22,295 bases of DNA from a virus: positions 1 to 22,295 of the IMG/VR virus record IMGVR_UViG_3300011115_000477; one strand, 5' to 3'. The notes beneath the pieces are model-generated. The model made no database searches. It was not told the DNA's origin and saw only the letters and a program-made list of their open reading frames with translations. Shown here one piece after another: positions 1 through 5,403 of the stretch (position 1 is its first letter; each line of letters begins with the position of its first letter). Made by a program: the position numbers and the translations under genes.

Positions 1-213
1 CCGCTTGATGCGCTGCTTGAGTCGCCCATTCTCTTCCTCAAGCTCGGAGATGTGCTGCTCCTGCAAGCGCAGGTGTTCATCTCCAACATAGATTTGTCTC
101 TTGTAGCACTCCTTCGTTCTCCAGAGTGCGTCATTGAATCGCACTCCACAGGACCAAGTGGTGTCTTTTAAAACTGGATCAACTCCAGAATGACAATGTG
201 GGCAAAAGCTCAC
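1..213 (-). CDS. Small Cys-motif plus coiled-coil protein, 3' end beyond window
   Basis: The reading frame starts at a GTG at 213-211 and stays open for 71 codons to the left edge, so the C-terminus is missing. The GTG lies inside a GTGA overlap with the TGA stop of the preceding gene, the same arrangement as the neighbouring genes, which is the main support for this start. Near the N-terminus FCPHCH gives a CxxC pair, followed by WSCG and KEC. This could be a small zinc-ribbon-like knuckle. The second half, with LQEQHISELEEENGRLKQ, is strongly predicted to be a coiled coil. The fold is inferred from cysteine spacing alone. Function is unknown. It belongs to the chain of small coupled genes at the end of the recombination module. 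Confidence 0.6.
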   Translation of the reverse strand, partial: MSFCPHCHSGVDPVLKDTTWSCGVRFNDALWRTKECYKRQIYVGDEHLRLQEQHISELEEENGRLKQRIKR

Positions 214-413
214 GGGTTGGCCTCCTTCAACGCTTCAAAAGCGATCTGCGATTCGGTCGAGCGGTTTCCTCGATAGTCCTGATTAGAAATGCGGAAGAGC
301 GCAATTTCAAGGCGCGTGATGCGAGCCTTCAACGCTTCGTTCTCCTTCGCCATGTCACCGATAAATTTGCACATCGCTTCGTGAACCTCAACGTGTGGTA
401 GTTTGTCGCTCAC
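210..413 (-). CDS. Hypothetical coiled-coil protein (67 aa)
   Basis: A short acidic/basic helical protein starting at GTG (413-411) that overlaps the upstream TGA by four bases (GTGA). The central part, AKENEALKARITRLEIAL, has heptad-like leucines and charged residues and looks like a short dimeric coiled coil. The rest is polar. I recognise no family. The start is chosen because it makes the junction identical in form to the flanking gene junctions. The gene is probably translated by reinitiation from the gene before it, since no good Shine-Dalgarno is seen. It could be a regulator or anti-host peptide, but nothing in the sequence says which. Confidence 0.6.
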   Translation of the reverse strand: MSDKLPHVEVHEAMCKFIGDMAKENEALKARITRLEIALFRISNQDYRGNRSTESQIAFEALKEANP

Positions 414-673
414 AGCTTGTCCTCCTTGGCTTTGATCCAGTTGTCCACCTGCTGATCGTCATACGCATCGTAACAGATTTGGCGGTATGCGTTCGCCATT
501 ACATCCCCCGCTTCCTCCAGCCGTTTGATGCGCTGTTGAGCGGCGGCAAGTTCGCGTTCGATGTCGCAACCAACGCGCCAGACATCGCCAGTGCCGTGTT
601 CAATAGCAGCCATCTGCGCTGCTTTCATTCTCGGCGTCTCGACCATTTTGTTGGTGTCACCAAGATGGCTCAT
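410..673 (-). CDS. Hypothetical helical phage protein (87 aa)
   Basis: An 87-residue protein starting at ATG (673-671) in an ATGA overlap with the preceding stop codon. Residues near 38-55 (ERELAAAQQRIKRLEEAGD) form a probable coiled coil. The QRIKR block also occurs in the coiled coil of the gene at the left edge, and the DNA there is almost identical over 15 bases (1-15 and 521-535), so the two may share a coiled-coil ancestor. The C-terminus contains a Trp and is Lys-rich. Proteins of this type (short, a LEEAGD-like helix, small accessory ORF) are common in siphovirus and podovirus early regions and are uncharacterised. No catalytic motif is visible. Confidence 0.6.
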   Translation of the reverse strand: MSHLGDTNKMVETPRMKAAQMAAIEHGTGDVWRVGCDIERELAAAQQRIKRLEEAGDVMANAYRQICYDAYDDQQVDNWIKAKEDKL

Positions 674-909
674 TTCGCCTCCCTCGCTTTGAGCATTGCG
701 TCGGCAATCTTGTATGCGTAGATCGGATACGGATCATCGACCTGACATTGGCTGGACATTAGTCCCTGCATGATGACCGCTGCGAAGTAGTCGCGTAAAC
801 TGATCTGTGGAACCACCGCTGCTGGATAATGTTGCATTGGTTGATACGAGAATGTGTTTGCGAGTGGCGAGTTCGATCCTTGAATTGGATCTGGATAAAC
901 GTGGTTCAT
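670..909 (-). CDS. Hypothetical phage protein, LRDYFAA / ADAML type (79 aa)
   Basis: The start is ATG at 909-907. A longer reading beginning at 942 is possible, but 909 forms an ATGA overlap with the upstream stop and has a GGAGG-type ribosome site (GGAGGAGGCGAA) just before it. The N-terminal half is Pro/Gln-rich. The C-terminal half carries LRDYFAAVIMQGL and then YKIADAMLKAREAK. From memory, this pairing of an LRDYFAA helix and an ADAML...RE helix recurs in many small uncharacterised phage proteins. No function has been assigned to it that I know of. The two helices could form a small helical hairpin or dimer. Confidence 0.65.
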   Translation of the reverse strand: MNHVYPDPIQGSNSPLANTFSYQPMQHYPAAVVPQISLRDYFAAVIMQGLMSSQCQVDDPYPIYAYKIADAMLKAREAK

Positions 910-1256
910 TTCGCCTCCTCCACGACTCCACAAGGGAGCCACGTTTTTCCACCGTCGGTGCTGTGTTCGCGTTCATCCATCCACAAGTCCCTGTCGGCTT
1001 GCACCGATACCCAGCCGAGAAGAACTCGGTCCTGTGGGTTGCGCTTGAATCTCATCCACGCACCCAAAGGCACCTCGTCCGCAGTCCACGGGCGGAGCTT
1101 GGCGGTGGGTTTGATGCGCCATACAATGTCATCAAAGTTCCAACATGGATCTGAGACATCCACCCAATGACCAATGATTGTCTGGGCTTGCACTTCCTTC
1201 CCATCCACAAAAGCCTGCATTACTTTGATTGCTTCGATTGTTTGTTCGCGTGTCAT
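906..1256 (-). CDS. Hypothetical phage protein with W-rich 'WRIKP' module (116 aa)
   Basis: Starts at ATG (1256-1254) in an ATGA overlap with the previous small gene. The N-terminal helix (EQTIEAIKVMQAFVDGKEVQ) leads into a Trp-rich beta-like segment, DPCWNFDDIVWRIKP, then LRPWTADEVPLGAWMRFK and a C-terminal part with STDGGKTWLP. The order 'helix - W...W/YRIKP - RPWT.DE' matches a common uncharacterised phage protein of roughly this length that I recall from siphovirus accessory regions. The family has no known activity. The protein is soluble, with no signal or membrane segment. It is coupled to the other early small genes. Confidence 0.65.
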   Translation of the reverse strand: MTREQTIEAIKVMQAFVDGKEVQAQTIIGHWVDVSDPCWNFDDIVWRIKPTAKLRPWTADEVPLGAWMRFKRNPQDRVLLGWVSVQADRDLWMDEREHSTDGGKTWLPCGVVEEAK

Positions 1257-1408
1257 TTTGATTCCTTCTTCTTCCGGTTCCTAGTCCAGTAACTGATTTC
1301 ATAGGCCATCACTCGCTTGGCTGCTTTGTACGCTTCACCGGCATCCTTGCGGCTCATCACCATCACGCCGGTTCCTGCGTTTGAGATCTTCTTCACGTTC
1401 TCGCTCAT
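1253..1408 (-). CDS. Very small basic protein (51 aa)
   Basis: A 51-codon gene translated by hand. It begins MSENVKKISNAG and ends in a strongly basic tail, WTRNRKKKESK. It fills exactly the space between its neighbours: its ATG (1408-1406) lies in an ATGA overlap with the TGA of the resolvase gene, and its own TGA (1255-1253) lies in an ATGA overlap with the ATG of the next gene. Two matching overlaps are strong evidence for a real gene despite its size. The basic C-terminus would suit nucleic-acid binding, but that is only inference. The central AYKAAKRVMAYEISYW is probably a helix. No family is recognised. Confidence 0.7.
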   Translation of the reverse strand: MSENVKKISNAGTGVMVMSRKDAGEAYKAAKRVMAYEISYWTRNRKKKESK

Positions 1409-1863
1409 CGCCCACCTCCCAGTGCGTAGTGAAGCACCAGCAGGGCATCACAGTTCTTCAGGCTGACATCGAGATGCGGGTACAGCTCCTGAGCCTTGGC
1501 CTTGAGCTTGCGCTTCCATTCGGGTCCGGTGGCGCATGCTTTGCGACCTCCGAGTCCGAGAGGTTCCTGCCACACCTTGGGTTCGACTCGGTGCAGTGCG
1601 TAGCCCTGTGAGTAGGCCAGTCCTTGGATGATGCCGTAGTTCTCGTGGAGCGTGGCAACCGCTGCTGCCGGGGTCAGCTTGCTCACGAACTTCGGGACCT
1701 TCTCGATCCACAGGTGGGAGTCGGCCACCTTGAATCCGCTTAGTAGTTGCGCCATGTCCGGCAGTGATTCCGGCATTGGGAACAGGAGGATGCCGTTCAC
1801 GGTATGGACCGCGAATCCTCCGTTCACGCCTGGATCACAGGCTACGATTGTTTTGTTGCTCAT
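1405..1863 (-). CDS. RuvC-like Holliday junction resolvase
   Basis: A 152-residue protein with an RNase H-like nuclease fold of the RuvC/phage resolvase group. It has DPGVNGG near the N-terminus (candidate catalytic Asp10), LWIEKVP with Glu54, and a C-terminal KNCDALLVLHYA block with Asp139. Their order and spacing match the acidic metal-binding residues of RuvC. Such enzymes cut four-way junctions with two metal ions. The length is close to the usual 150-180 residues. The protein follows RecT, RecE and helicase genes, which fits a final resolving step in recombination or replication. The start overlaps the upstream membrane-protein gene by 29 bases. Its stop overlaps the 51-residue gene as ATGA. 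A debranching role before packaging is an alternative. Confidence 0.82.
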   Translation of the reverse strand: MSNKTIVACDPGVNGGFAVHTVNGILLFPMPESLPDMAQLLSGFKVADSHLWIEKVPKFVSKLTPAAAVATLHENYGIIQGLAYSQGYALHRVEPKVWQEPLGLGGRKACATGPEWKRKLKAKAQELYPHLDVSLKNCDALLVLHYALGGGR

Positions 1864-1975
1864 TGGTTTTGGTGTTCTGTGATTTGATGGTGAGAGAGTG
1901 GCCTACATAGATCCCTGCGATTACGCACAGGGGCATCAGCACAGCCATGCACACGATGGTGATGACTGTGTTCAT
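1835..1975 (-). CDS. Single-pass membrane mini-protein (46 aa)
   Basis: A 46-codon gene starting at ATG 1975-1973, in an ATGA overlap with the helicase stop. Residues about 4-25 (VITIVCMAVLMPLCVIAGIY) form one strongly hydrophobic segment. A polar, Asn/Gln/Lys-rich tail of about 20 residues follows. By the positive-inside rule the Lys-containing C-terminus may face the cytoplasm, but charge is sparse. A longer in-frame reading from 2092 is rejected because it runs through the helicase gene. The membrane segment amid DNA-metabolism genes is unusual. It could anchor a replication complex, or be a small superinfection or host-modulating protein. No family is recognised. Confidence 0.65.
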   Translation of the reverse strand: MNTVITIVCMAVLMPLCVIAGIYVGHSLTIKSQNTKTNEQQNNRSL

Positions 1976-3096
1976 TGGATCGAGCATCCGAGTTCCTTGT
2001 AACATTTGATCCGCTTCTTCGCGTGGGCTTCCGCCAGTGGGTGGAAGGTATCCTTGAAGTCGCAGATGAAAGCGGTGTCTTTGCCTTCGCAACGCCGCAG
2101 CGCACGGCTGGCTCGCTGGATGGTTTTCTGTGCGCTCCTACCACCAGAGACCATGACCAGCGTGTGGACGTTTGGCAGATCCAATCCCTCATCGGCCAGA
2201 GAGGTGGCGATCATCACGCTGATGTTCCCCGCTCGGAACTCCTCCATCACCTCACGCCGCGCCTTCTTTGGCATCTTGGAGTGGACGAGTACCGCGCCAT
2301 TGATACTCAGCGCATAATGCTCTCCAAGGGTCACGCGAGGAACCAGAACGAGTGTCGGGTACTTCGGTCCACTGGACGCTGCCATTATCATGGCGGCATC
2401 GTTGCGAGTTCTGTTCTGGCAGATGCCAATGTCGGTCACTGCTTCCCAAGCGCACATGGCTCGGAGTTCCTGGTGTCGGATACGCATGTAGCGTTTGCGA
2501 TCAGCGAAGAGTCTCTCTATCTGATCATCGATCCTCTGCTGGAGTCCGACATCGGTGGCGGTGCTGATGAAGACGTTCGCGTGGGCCAGAACATTGGCTA
2601 GTTCCTCGCGCTTGATCTCGTACTGGTTGTTGCGAAAGAGGCTGCGAAGGATGGCGTTGCGCTCTGGATCGTCGCACCAAGGGGTCGCATCGAATCCGAA
2701 GATCGATCCGGGGCATGACTCAATGATCCTGCTCCATGTAACCGCTGGCGCATGCTTCGCCTCATCCACGATCAGGACGGCCTTCTTGCTGAAGTCCACC
2801 GACTCATGCGGGCATCGGACTTCGACGCGAGAGATATCCACTCCAGCAGCGATGAGTGCTTTTGTTGCTTGCTGGCAGGTCTCGCGGGTGGGAGCGAGCC
2901 ATCCAAAGCTAACAGTTGGAAATTTGGCGGCAGCTTGTTTGATGATGGCGGAAGCGATCAGTGTCTTCCCGCATCCTGCTGGTGCGATGATGAGTCCGCT
3001 ATGCGATAGCATGGCCCACTCGACTGCTCGTTGCTGATACGGGCGGAGTAGAAAAGCTTGCTTCGTTGGCGTTTCGATATGATCTTGGATCTGCAT
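1972..3096 (-). CDS. SF2 DEAD/DEAH-type helicase
   Basis: A 374-residue ATP-dependent nucleic-acid translocase with a full set of superfamily 2 motifs. It has a Q-like LRPYQQRAVEWA (17-28), Walker A APAGCGKT (38-45), LAPTRE (68-72 region), Walker B VDEAKH with DEAK in place of DEAH (111-114), motif III-like FDATP (135-139), LVLVPR (motif IV, about 249-254), ATSLADEGLDLPNV (motif V, 297-310) and QRASRALRR (motif VI, 327-335). The length is compact, two RecA domains with little else, like phage RAD3/UvsW-type helicases. It sits between the ssDNA-binding candidate and the resolvase, so branch migration or fork remodelling is a plausible job. No Shine-Dalgarno is obvious. The leader is A/C-rich and preceded by a strong hairpin. 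Confidence 0.88.
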   Translation of the reverse strand: MQIQDHIETPTKQAFLLRPYQQRAVEWAMLSHSGLIIAPAGCGKTLIASAIIKQAAAKFPTVSFGWLAPTRETCQQATKALIAAGVDISRVEVRCPHESVDFSKKAVLIVDEAKHAPAVTWSRIIESCPGSIFGFDATPWCDDPERNAILRSLFRNNQYEIKREELANVLAHANVFISTATDVGLQQRIDDQIERLFADRKRYMRIRHQELRAMCAWEAVTDIGICQNRTRNDAAMIMAASSGPKYPTLVLVPRVTLGEHYALSINGAVLVHSKMPKKARREVMEEFRAGNISVMIATSLADEGLDLPNVHTLVMVSGGRSAQKTIQRASRALRRCEGKDTAFICDFKDTFHPLAEAHAKKRIKCYKELGCSIQ

Positions 3097-3139
3097 AGCG
3101 TGTCGTTGCGACTATGTTTGTTGGTTTTGGACTCATTCA

Positions 3140-3167
3140 CCCCCCGGAGGCTGCACACTCCGGGGGG
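3140..3167. terminator. Perfect GC-rich hairpin in the only sizeable intergenic gap
   Basis: CCCCCCGGAG (3140-3149) and CTCCGGGGGG (3158-3167) are perfect inverted copies separated by an 8-base loop. On the plus strand the hairpin is followed by CTTTGTTTT, as in an intrinsic terminator. All genes here run on the minus strand, where the hairpin is preceded by the complementary A-rich run and followed by GTGAATGAG with no U-tract. It begins about 15 bases after the stop of the DUF669-like gene and ends about 43 bases before the helicase start. It may therefore stop antisense transcription, act as an attenuator or RNA-processing or stability element, or terminate without a U-tract. Confidence 0.6.
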
Positions 3168-3181
3168 CTTTGTTTTAGTGG

Positions 3182-3601
3182 TTAGATGGTATCGTTATCA
3201 GACGGCACCTTCTTCATGCGGCGAACGCGGAGCGTAGTCTGCTCGGCACCGTTCTTGTCGGTGTACTTCTCTTCTTCGAGGACCACCACGAGGGAGAGTC
3301 CAACGAATCCTTGGAGGAACCGGAAGAAGGCACCGTTGACGCTAAAATCGAACTCGGCCCCATCATCGATGTTGGCTTCGGTCGCGGAGATGAGGGCCTG
3401 GACGCGCCACATCATCGTCTCCTTGAGGATGAACCGGTCGCTGATGACCTCGCCGCCCGGACCCTTGTATCGGAGGGTGGCAACGCTGTTCCCGTTCTTG
3501 TCGAGGCCGTCATCCTTGCAGGATTGGACCACCACGGTGTACTCGCCGGGGGCGGCGAACGGCTTCACTTCGGCTGCTGAGCGATCAACTTTGAATGTCA
3601 T
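3182..3601 (-). CDS. DUF669-like, possible ssDNA-binding protein
   Basis: A 139-residue, beta-rich protein. The N-terminus MTFKVDRSAAEVKPFAAPGE leads into YTVVVQSCKDDGLDKNGN, then a variable core and a C-terminal LRVRRMKKVPSDNDTI. The pattern 'PGEY.v.v......KnG...' followed by DRF.LKE and a late basic strand resembles phage DUF669-type proteins, which lie beside RecT or annealase and exonuclease genes and are thought to bind ssDNA. The position between the RecE-like nuclease and the helicase supports this. The assignment rests on weak sequence likeness plus context. An OB-fold recombination accessory protein is the main alternative. The leader has no Shine-Dalgarno and is a CAACAACAACGACACA-like A/C-rich stretch. 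Confidence 0.55.
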   Translation of the reverse strand: MTFKVDRSAAEVKPFAAPGEYTVVVQSCKDDGLDKNGNSVATLRYKGPGGEVISDRFILKETMMWRVQALISATEANIDDGAEFDFSVNGAFFRFLQGFVGLSLVVVLEEEKYTDKNGAEQTTLRVRRMKKVPSDNDTI

Positions 3602-3628
3602 GTTAGTAGGTATGTGTCGTTGTTGTTG

Positions 3629-4405
3629 TTATTCGGACTGACGCGCCGCCCACACGGGCAGCGAAAGGGATTGGATCTGGGAGGAGTAACAAGGCCAAGA
3701 GTTAAGCTGTTGGCATTCGACGAAGGTACGGAGCTGCTCATCGATGATGGACTGGCCGACATCGATGGCCTGCGGATCGAGTTCGTAGCAAGCGACACCG
3801 TAGGGTGCCTCCTTCTCGACTGCGATGAACACGAACCGGTTGATGCCGGTGATGCGCTGATACCAAGCGGCTTGGACATGGTATCGGAACTGAGCGACCG
3901 ACTTGGCGAACGCATTCGGAGATGCGTCCTGGGTGGTCTTGAGATCGATGATGTAGTCTTTGCCCATGCCATCGATACGAGCTTTGACATCCACGCCTAG
4001 CCAGTTGTCGAAGCACGAGACCTCGGCCTTGATTCCATTGAGTAGGCCAGCGGCTGCTGGGTGAGCGTGAACCGCAGCGGCGACTCCGGTGATGTTGTCC
4101 CACTGATCCTGAGCCAGAGGGGTCTTTCCTGAGTCTAGGATGGCCTGCCACGCGGCTTTGCCTTCCTTGGTGCGTCGATCTCCATTGAAGACCGTGTACT
4201 TCGCAATGAAGAGTTCTGGCTCAAGCACAGCGCAATGGGCGGCTGTTCCGAATTCGAGGGCTGGGCTGGACTCAAGCCTAGTCTGTCCATCCTGCCATGC
4301 GCGGAAGTGCGCGGGCGATTTGCGGAACTGATCGAGACCGCTCTTCGAGAGTGCCTTGGTGGAGTGGTAAATCTCCGCCGCCATGTTGTGGATGGTATCA
4401 GCCAT
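3629..4405 (-). CDS. RecE/exonuclease VIII-like PD-(D/E)XK nuclease
   Basis: A 258-residue nuclease that would digest one strand from dsDNA ends to make 3' overhangs for annealing. The fold signature is complete: STKALSKSGLDQFRKSPAHF at 15-34, FGTAAH (52-57) with His57, KAEVS with Glu128, ARIDG with Asp145, IDLKTT with Asp154 and Lys156, and the downstream YHVQAAWY (176-182) Q/Y helix seen in RecB-type nucleases. This matches the PDDEXK-type exonuclease domain (DUF3799-like) of RecE proteins. A GGAGG six bases before ATG 4405 supports this start over a second ATG at 4384. The gene overlaps the RecT gene by eight bases, so the pair is co-translated as in RecET systems. Confidence 0.85.
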   Translation of the reverse strand: MADTIHNMAAEIYHSTKALSKSGLDQFRKSPAHFRAWQDGQTRLESSPALEFGTAAHCAVLEPELFIAKYTVFNGDRRTKEGKAAWQAILDSGKTPLAQDQWDNITGVAAAVHAHPAAAGLLNGIKAEVSCFDNWLGVDVKARIDGMGKDYIIDLKTTQDASPNAFAKSVAQFRYHVQAAWYQRITGINRFVFIAVEKEAPYGVACYELDPQAIDVGQSIIDEQLRTFVECQQLNSWPCYSSQIQSLSLPVWAARQSE

Positions 4406-5180
4406 TGGACACCTCCGTGGCGACGATCTCGGGGCTGACGATGACCGGCAGCTTGGAGAGGATCAGGTCGGGCTTGGCGATGTACTTGCTGGCGAATCCA
4501 TCGGGGAGATCGCGGAAGGTCTGACCTTCTTGGATGCGACCGGCCTTGATGAGCAGGGCGTTCACATCCTCCTCACGATCCTCGAACAGGGCTTCGAGCT
4601 TGGCGGTGATATCGAAGCTCTTGGTGGGAGCGGCGACCTCGGTGATCGCGGGCTGGAAGTCCTCGGTCTCTTCCGGTGTGTAGATCCCGGCAACCACTTC
4701 AGGAGCGAGCATGCGAACCGCTTTGCTGATGCAACGAGCGCGGAGCATGGCACTCGGATCTTTGGCCCACCCAGAACCCGGCTTGGCGGGGAGTAGGCCA
4801 GCAAGCTTCGCATCTTCGGTGGTGAAGGAGATCTCGCAGGAGTTGCCGTCATAGGTCCAGAGGGCGATGGCCGCTCTGGCATCGAACTGCTTCCAGAGAA
4901 CCTTGCCACCACGGGCGCGGTAACCGGCGAGCATGGCATCGGAGCGCATGGAGAGAGAACCATTGATGATGTGGTACTCGCGCTTGAAATCGAACGGGGT
5001 CTTCTTCTCGGCGGCGCACTGCCAAGCGATGAGTTTCCCTTGTTCGACCTTGGTGCAACCAAGCATTCCGCTGGCTGCGATCCACTCGCCCATCTTCTCG
5101 ATGGCGGTGATGGGGTCACCGATCTTGGCGTACATTTCGCCTGAGTCGGTCTGTTGCGTTGTCGTTGCTATTGCGTTCAT
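4398..5180 (-). CDS. RecT family single-strand annealing protein
   Basis: A 260-residue recombinase that would coat ssDNA and promote annealing and strand invasion with the neighbouring nuclease. Family features are the QGKLIAWQCAAEKKTPFDF segment (47-65), NGSLSMRSDAMLAGYRARGG (73-92), and the C-terminal core WAKDPSAMLRARCISKAVR (138-156) followed by LAPEVVAGIYTPEE, which is typical of RecT. The start is ATG 5180. A longer frame reaches 5354 but crosses the HTH gene, and 5180 forms an ATGA overlap with that gene's stop. The last 70 residues after the core are less conserved and acidic, as often in RecT. No Shine-Dalgarno is seen. Confidence 0.88.
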   Translation of the reverse strand: MNAIATTTQQTDSGEMYAKIGDPITAIEKMGEWIAASGMLGCTKVEQGKLIAWQCAAEKKTPFDFKREYHIINGSLSMRSDAMLAGYRARGGKVLWKQFDARAAIALWTYDGNSCEISFTTEDAKLAGLLPAKPGSGWAKDPSAMLRARCISKAVRMLAPEVVAGIYTPEETEDFQPAITEVAAPTKSFDITAKLEALFEDREEDVNALLIKAGRIQEGQTFRDLPDGFASKYIAKPDLILSKLPVIVSPEIVATEVSNG

Positions 5181-5350
5181 TGTGGGTTTTGTCGGAGGAG
5201 TTCCTCGATTACATCGGAGCGGACACGGATCGTGCGCTTCGTCGCCTTCATGGCTGGAAGCTTTCCTGACCGAATCCACCGCCGCACCGTCTCGGGATGA
5301 GTCCCGAGTGCCGAAGCGATCTCTTGGACGGTTAGAAGTTTTACGCTCAC
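5177..5350 (-). CDS. Excisionase-type helix-turn-helix DNA-binding protein
   Basis: A 57-residue MerR/excisionase-type HTH protein. LTVQEIASALGTHPETVRRW is a winged HTH of the kind placed in HTH_17, followed by IRSGKLPAMKATKRTIRVRS (the wing) and a final helix, DVIEELLRQ. The GTG at 5350 is preferred because family members usually start a few residues before the LTVQEIA helix. TTG codons at 5359 and 5377 in the same frame would give 60 or 66 residues. The stop overlaps the RecT start as ATGA. As the first gene of the recombination module it may regulate this operon or a nearby integration or excision step. No integrase is in the window, so the regulator role is favoured. Confidence 0.78.
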   Translation of the reverse strand: MSVKLLTVQEIASALGTHPETVRRWIRSGKLPAMKATKRTIRVRSDVIEELLRQNPQ

Positions 5351-5403
5351 GCAAGCCAATGTAGCAGCGTGTTGCAAACTGTCGAGAGAAATCTTTTGGA
5401 GAT

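Noticed and set aside
670-942. 90-codon reading starting at 942
   Set aside because: ATG 909 overlaps the upstream stop as ATGA and has a GGAGG site, so the N-terminal 11 residues are unlikely to be translated.
1-1408. Toxin-antitoxin pair among the small coupled genes
   Set aside because: No known toxin or antitoxin motifs. Coupled overlaps are general in this block and do not indicate a pair.
1975-2601. Plus-strand open frame of 208 codons
   Set aside because: Lies entirely opposite the helicase gene, whose motifs are clear.
3140-3167. Ordinary intrinsic terminator for the minus-strand operon
   Set aside because: The T-run is on the plus-strand side. On the minus strand no U-tract follows, so it is not a typical terminator for these genes.
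5351-5377. Longer HTH protein starting at TTG 5377
   Set aside because: It adds residues lacking family similarity and uses a rarer start. GTG 5350 gives the usual family N-terminus, though TTG cannot be ruled out.
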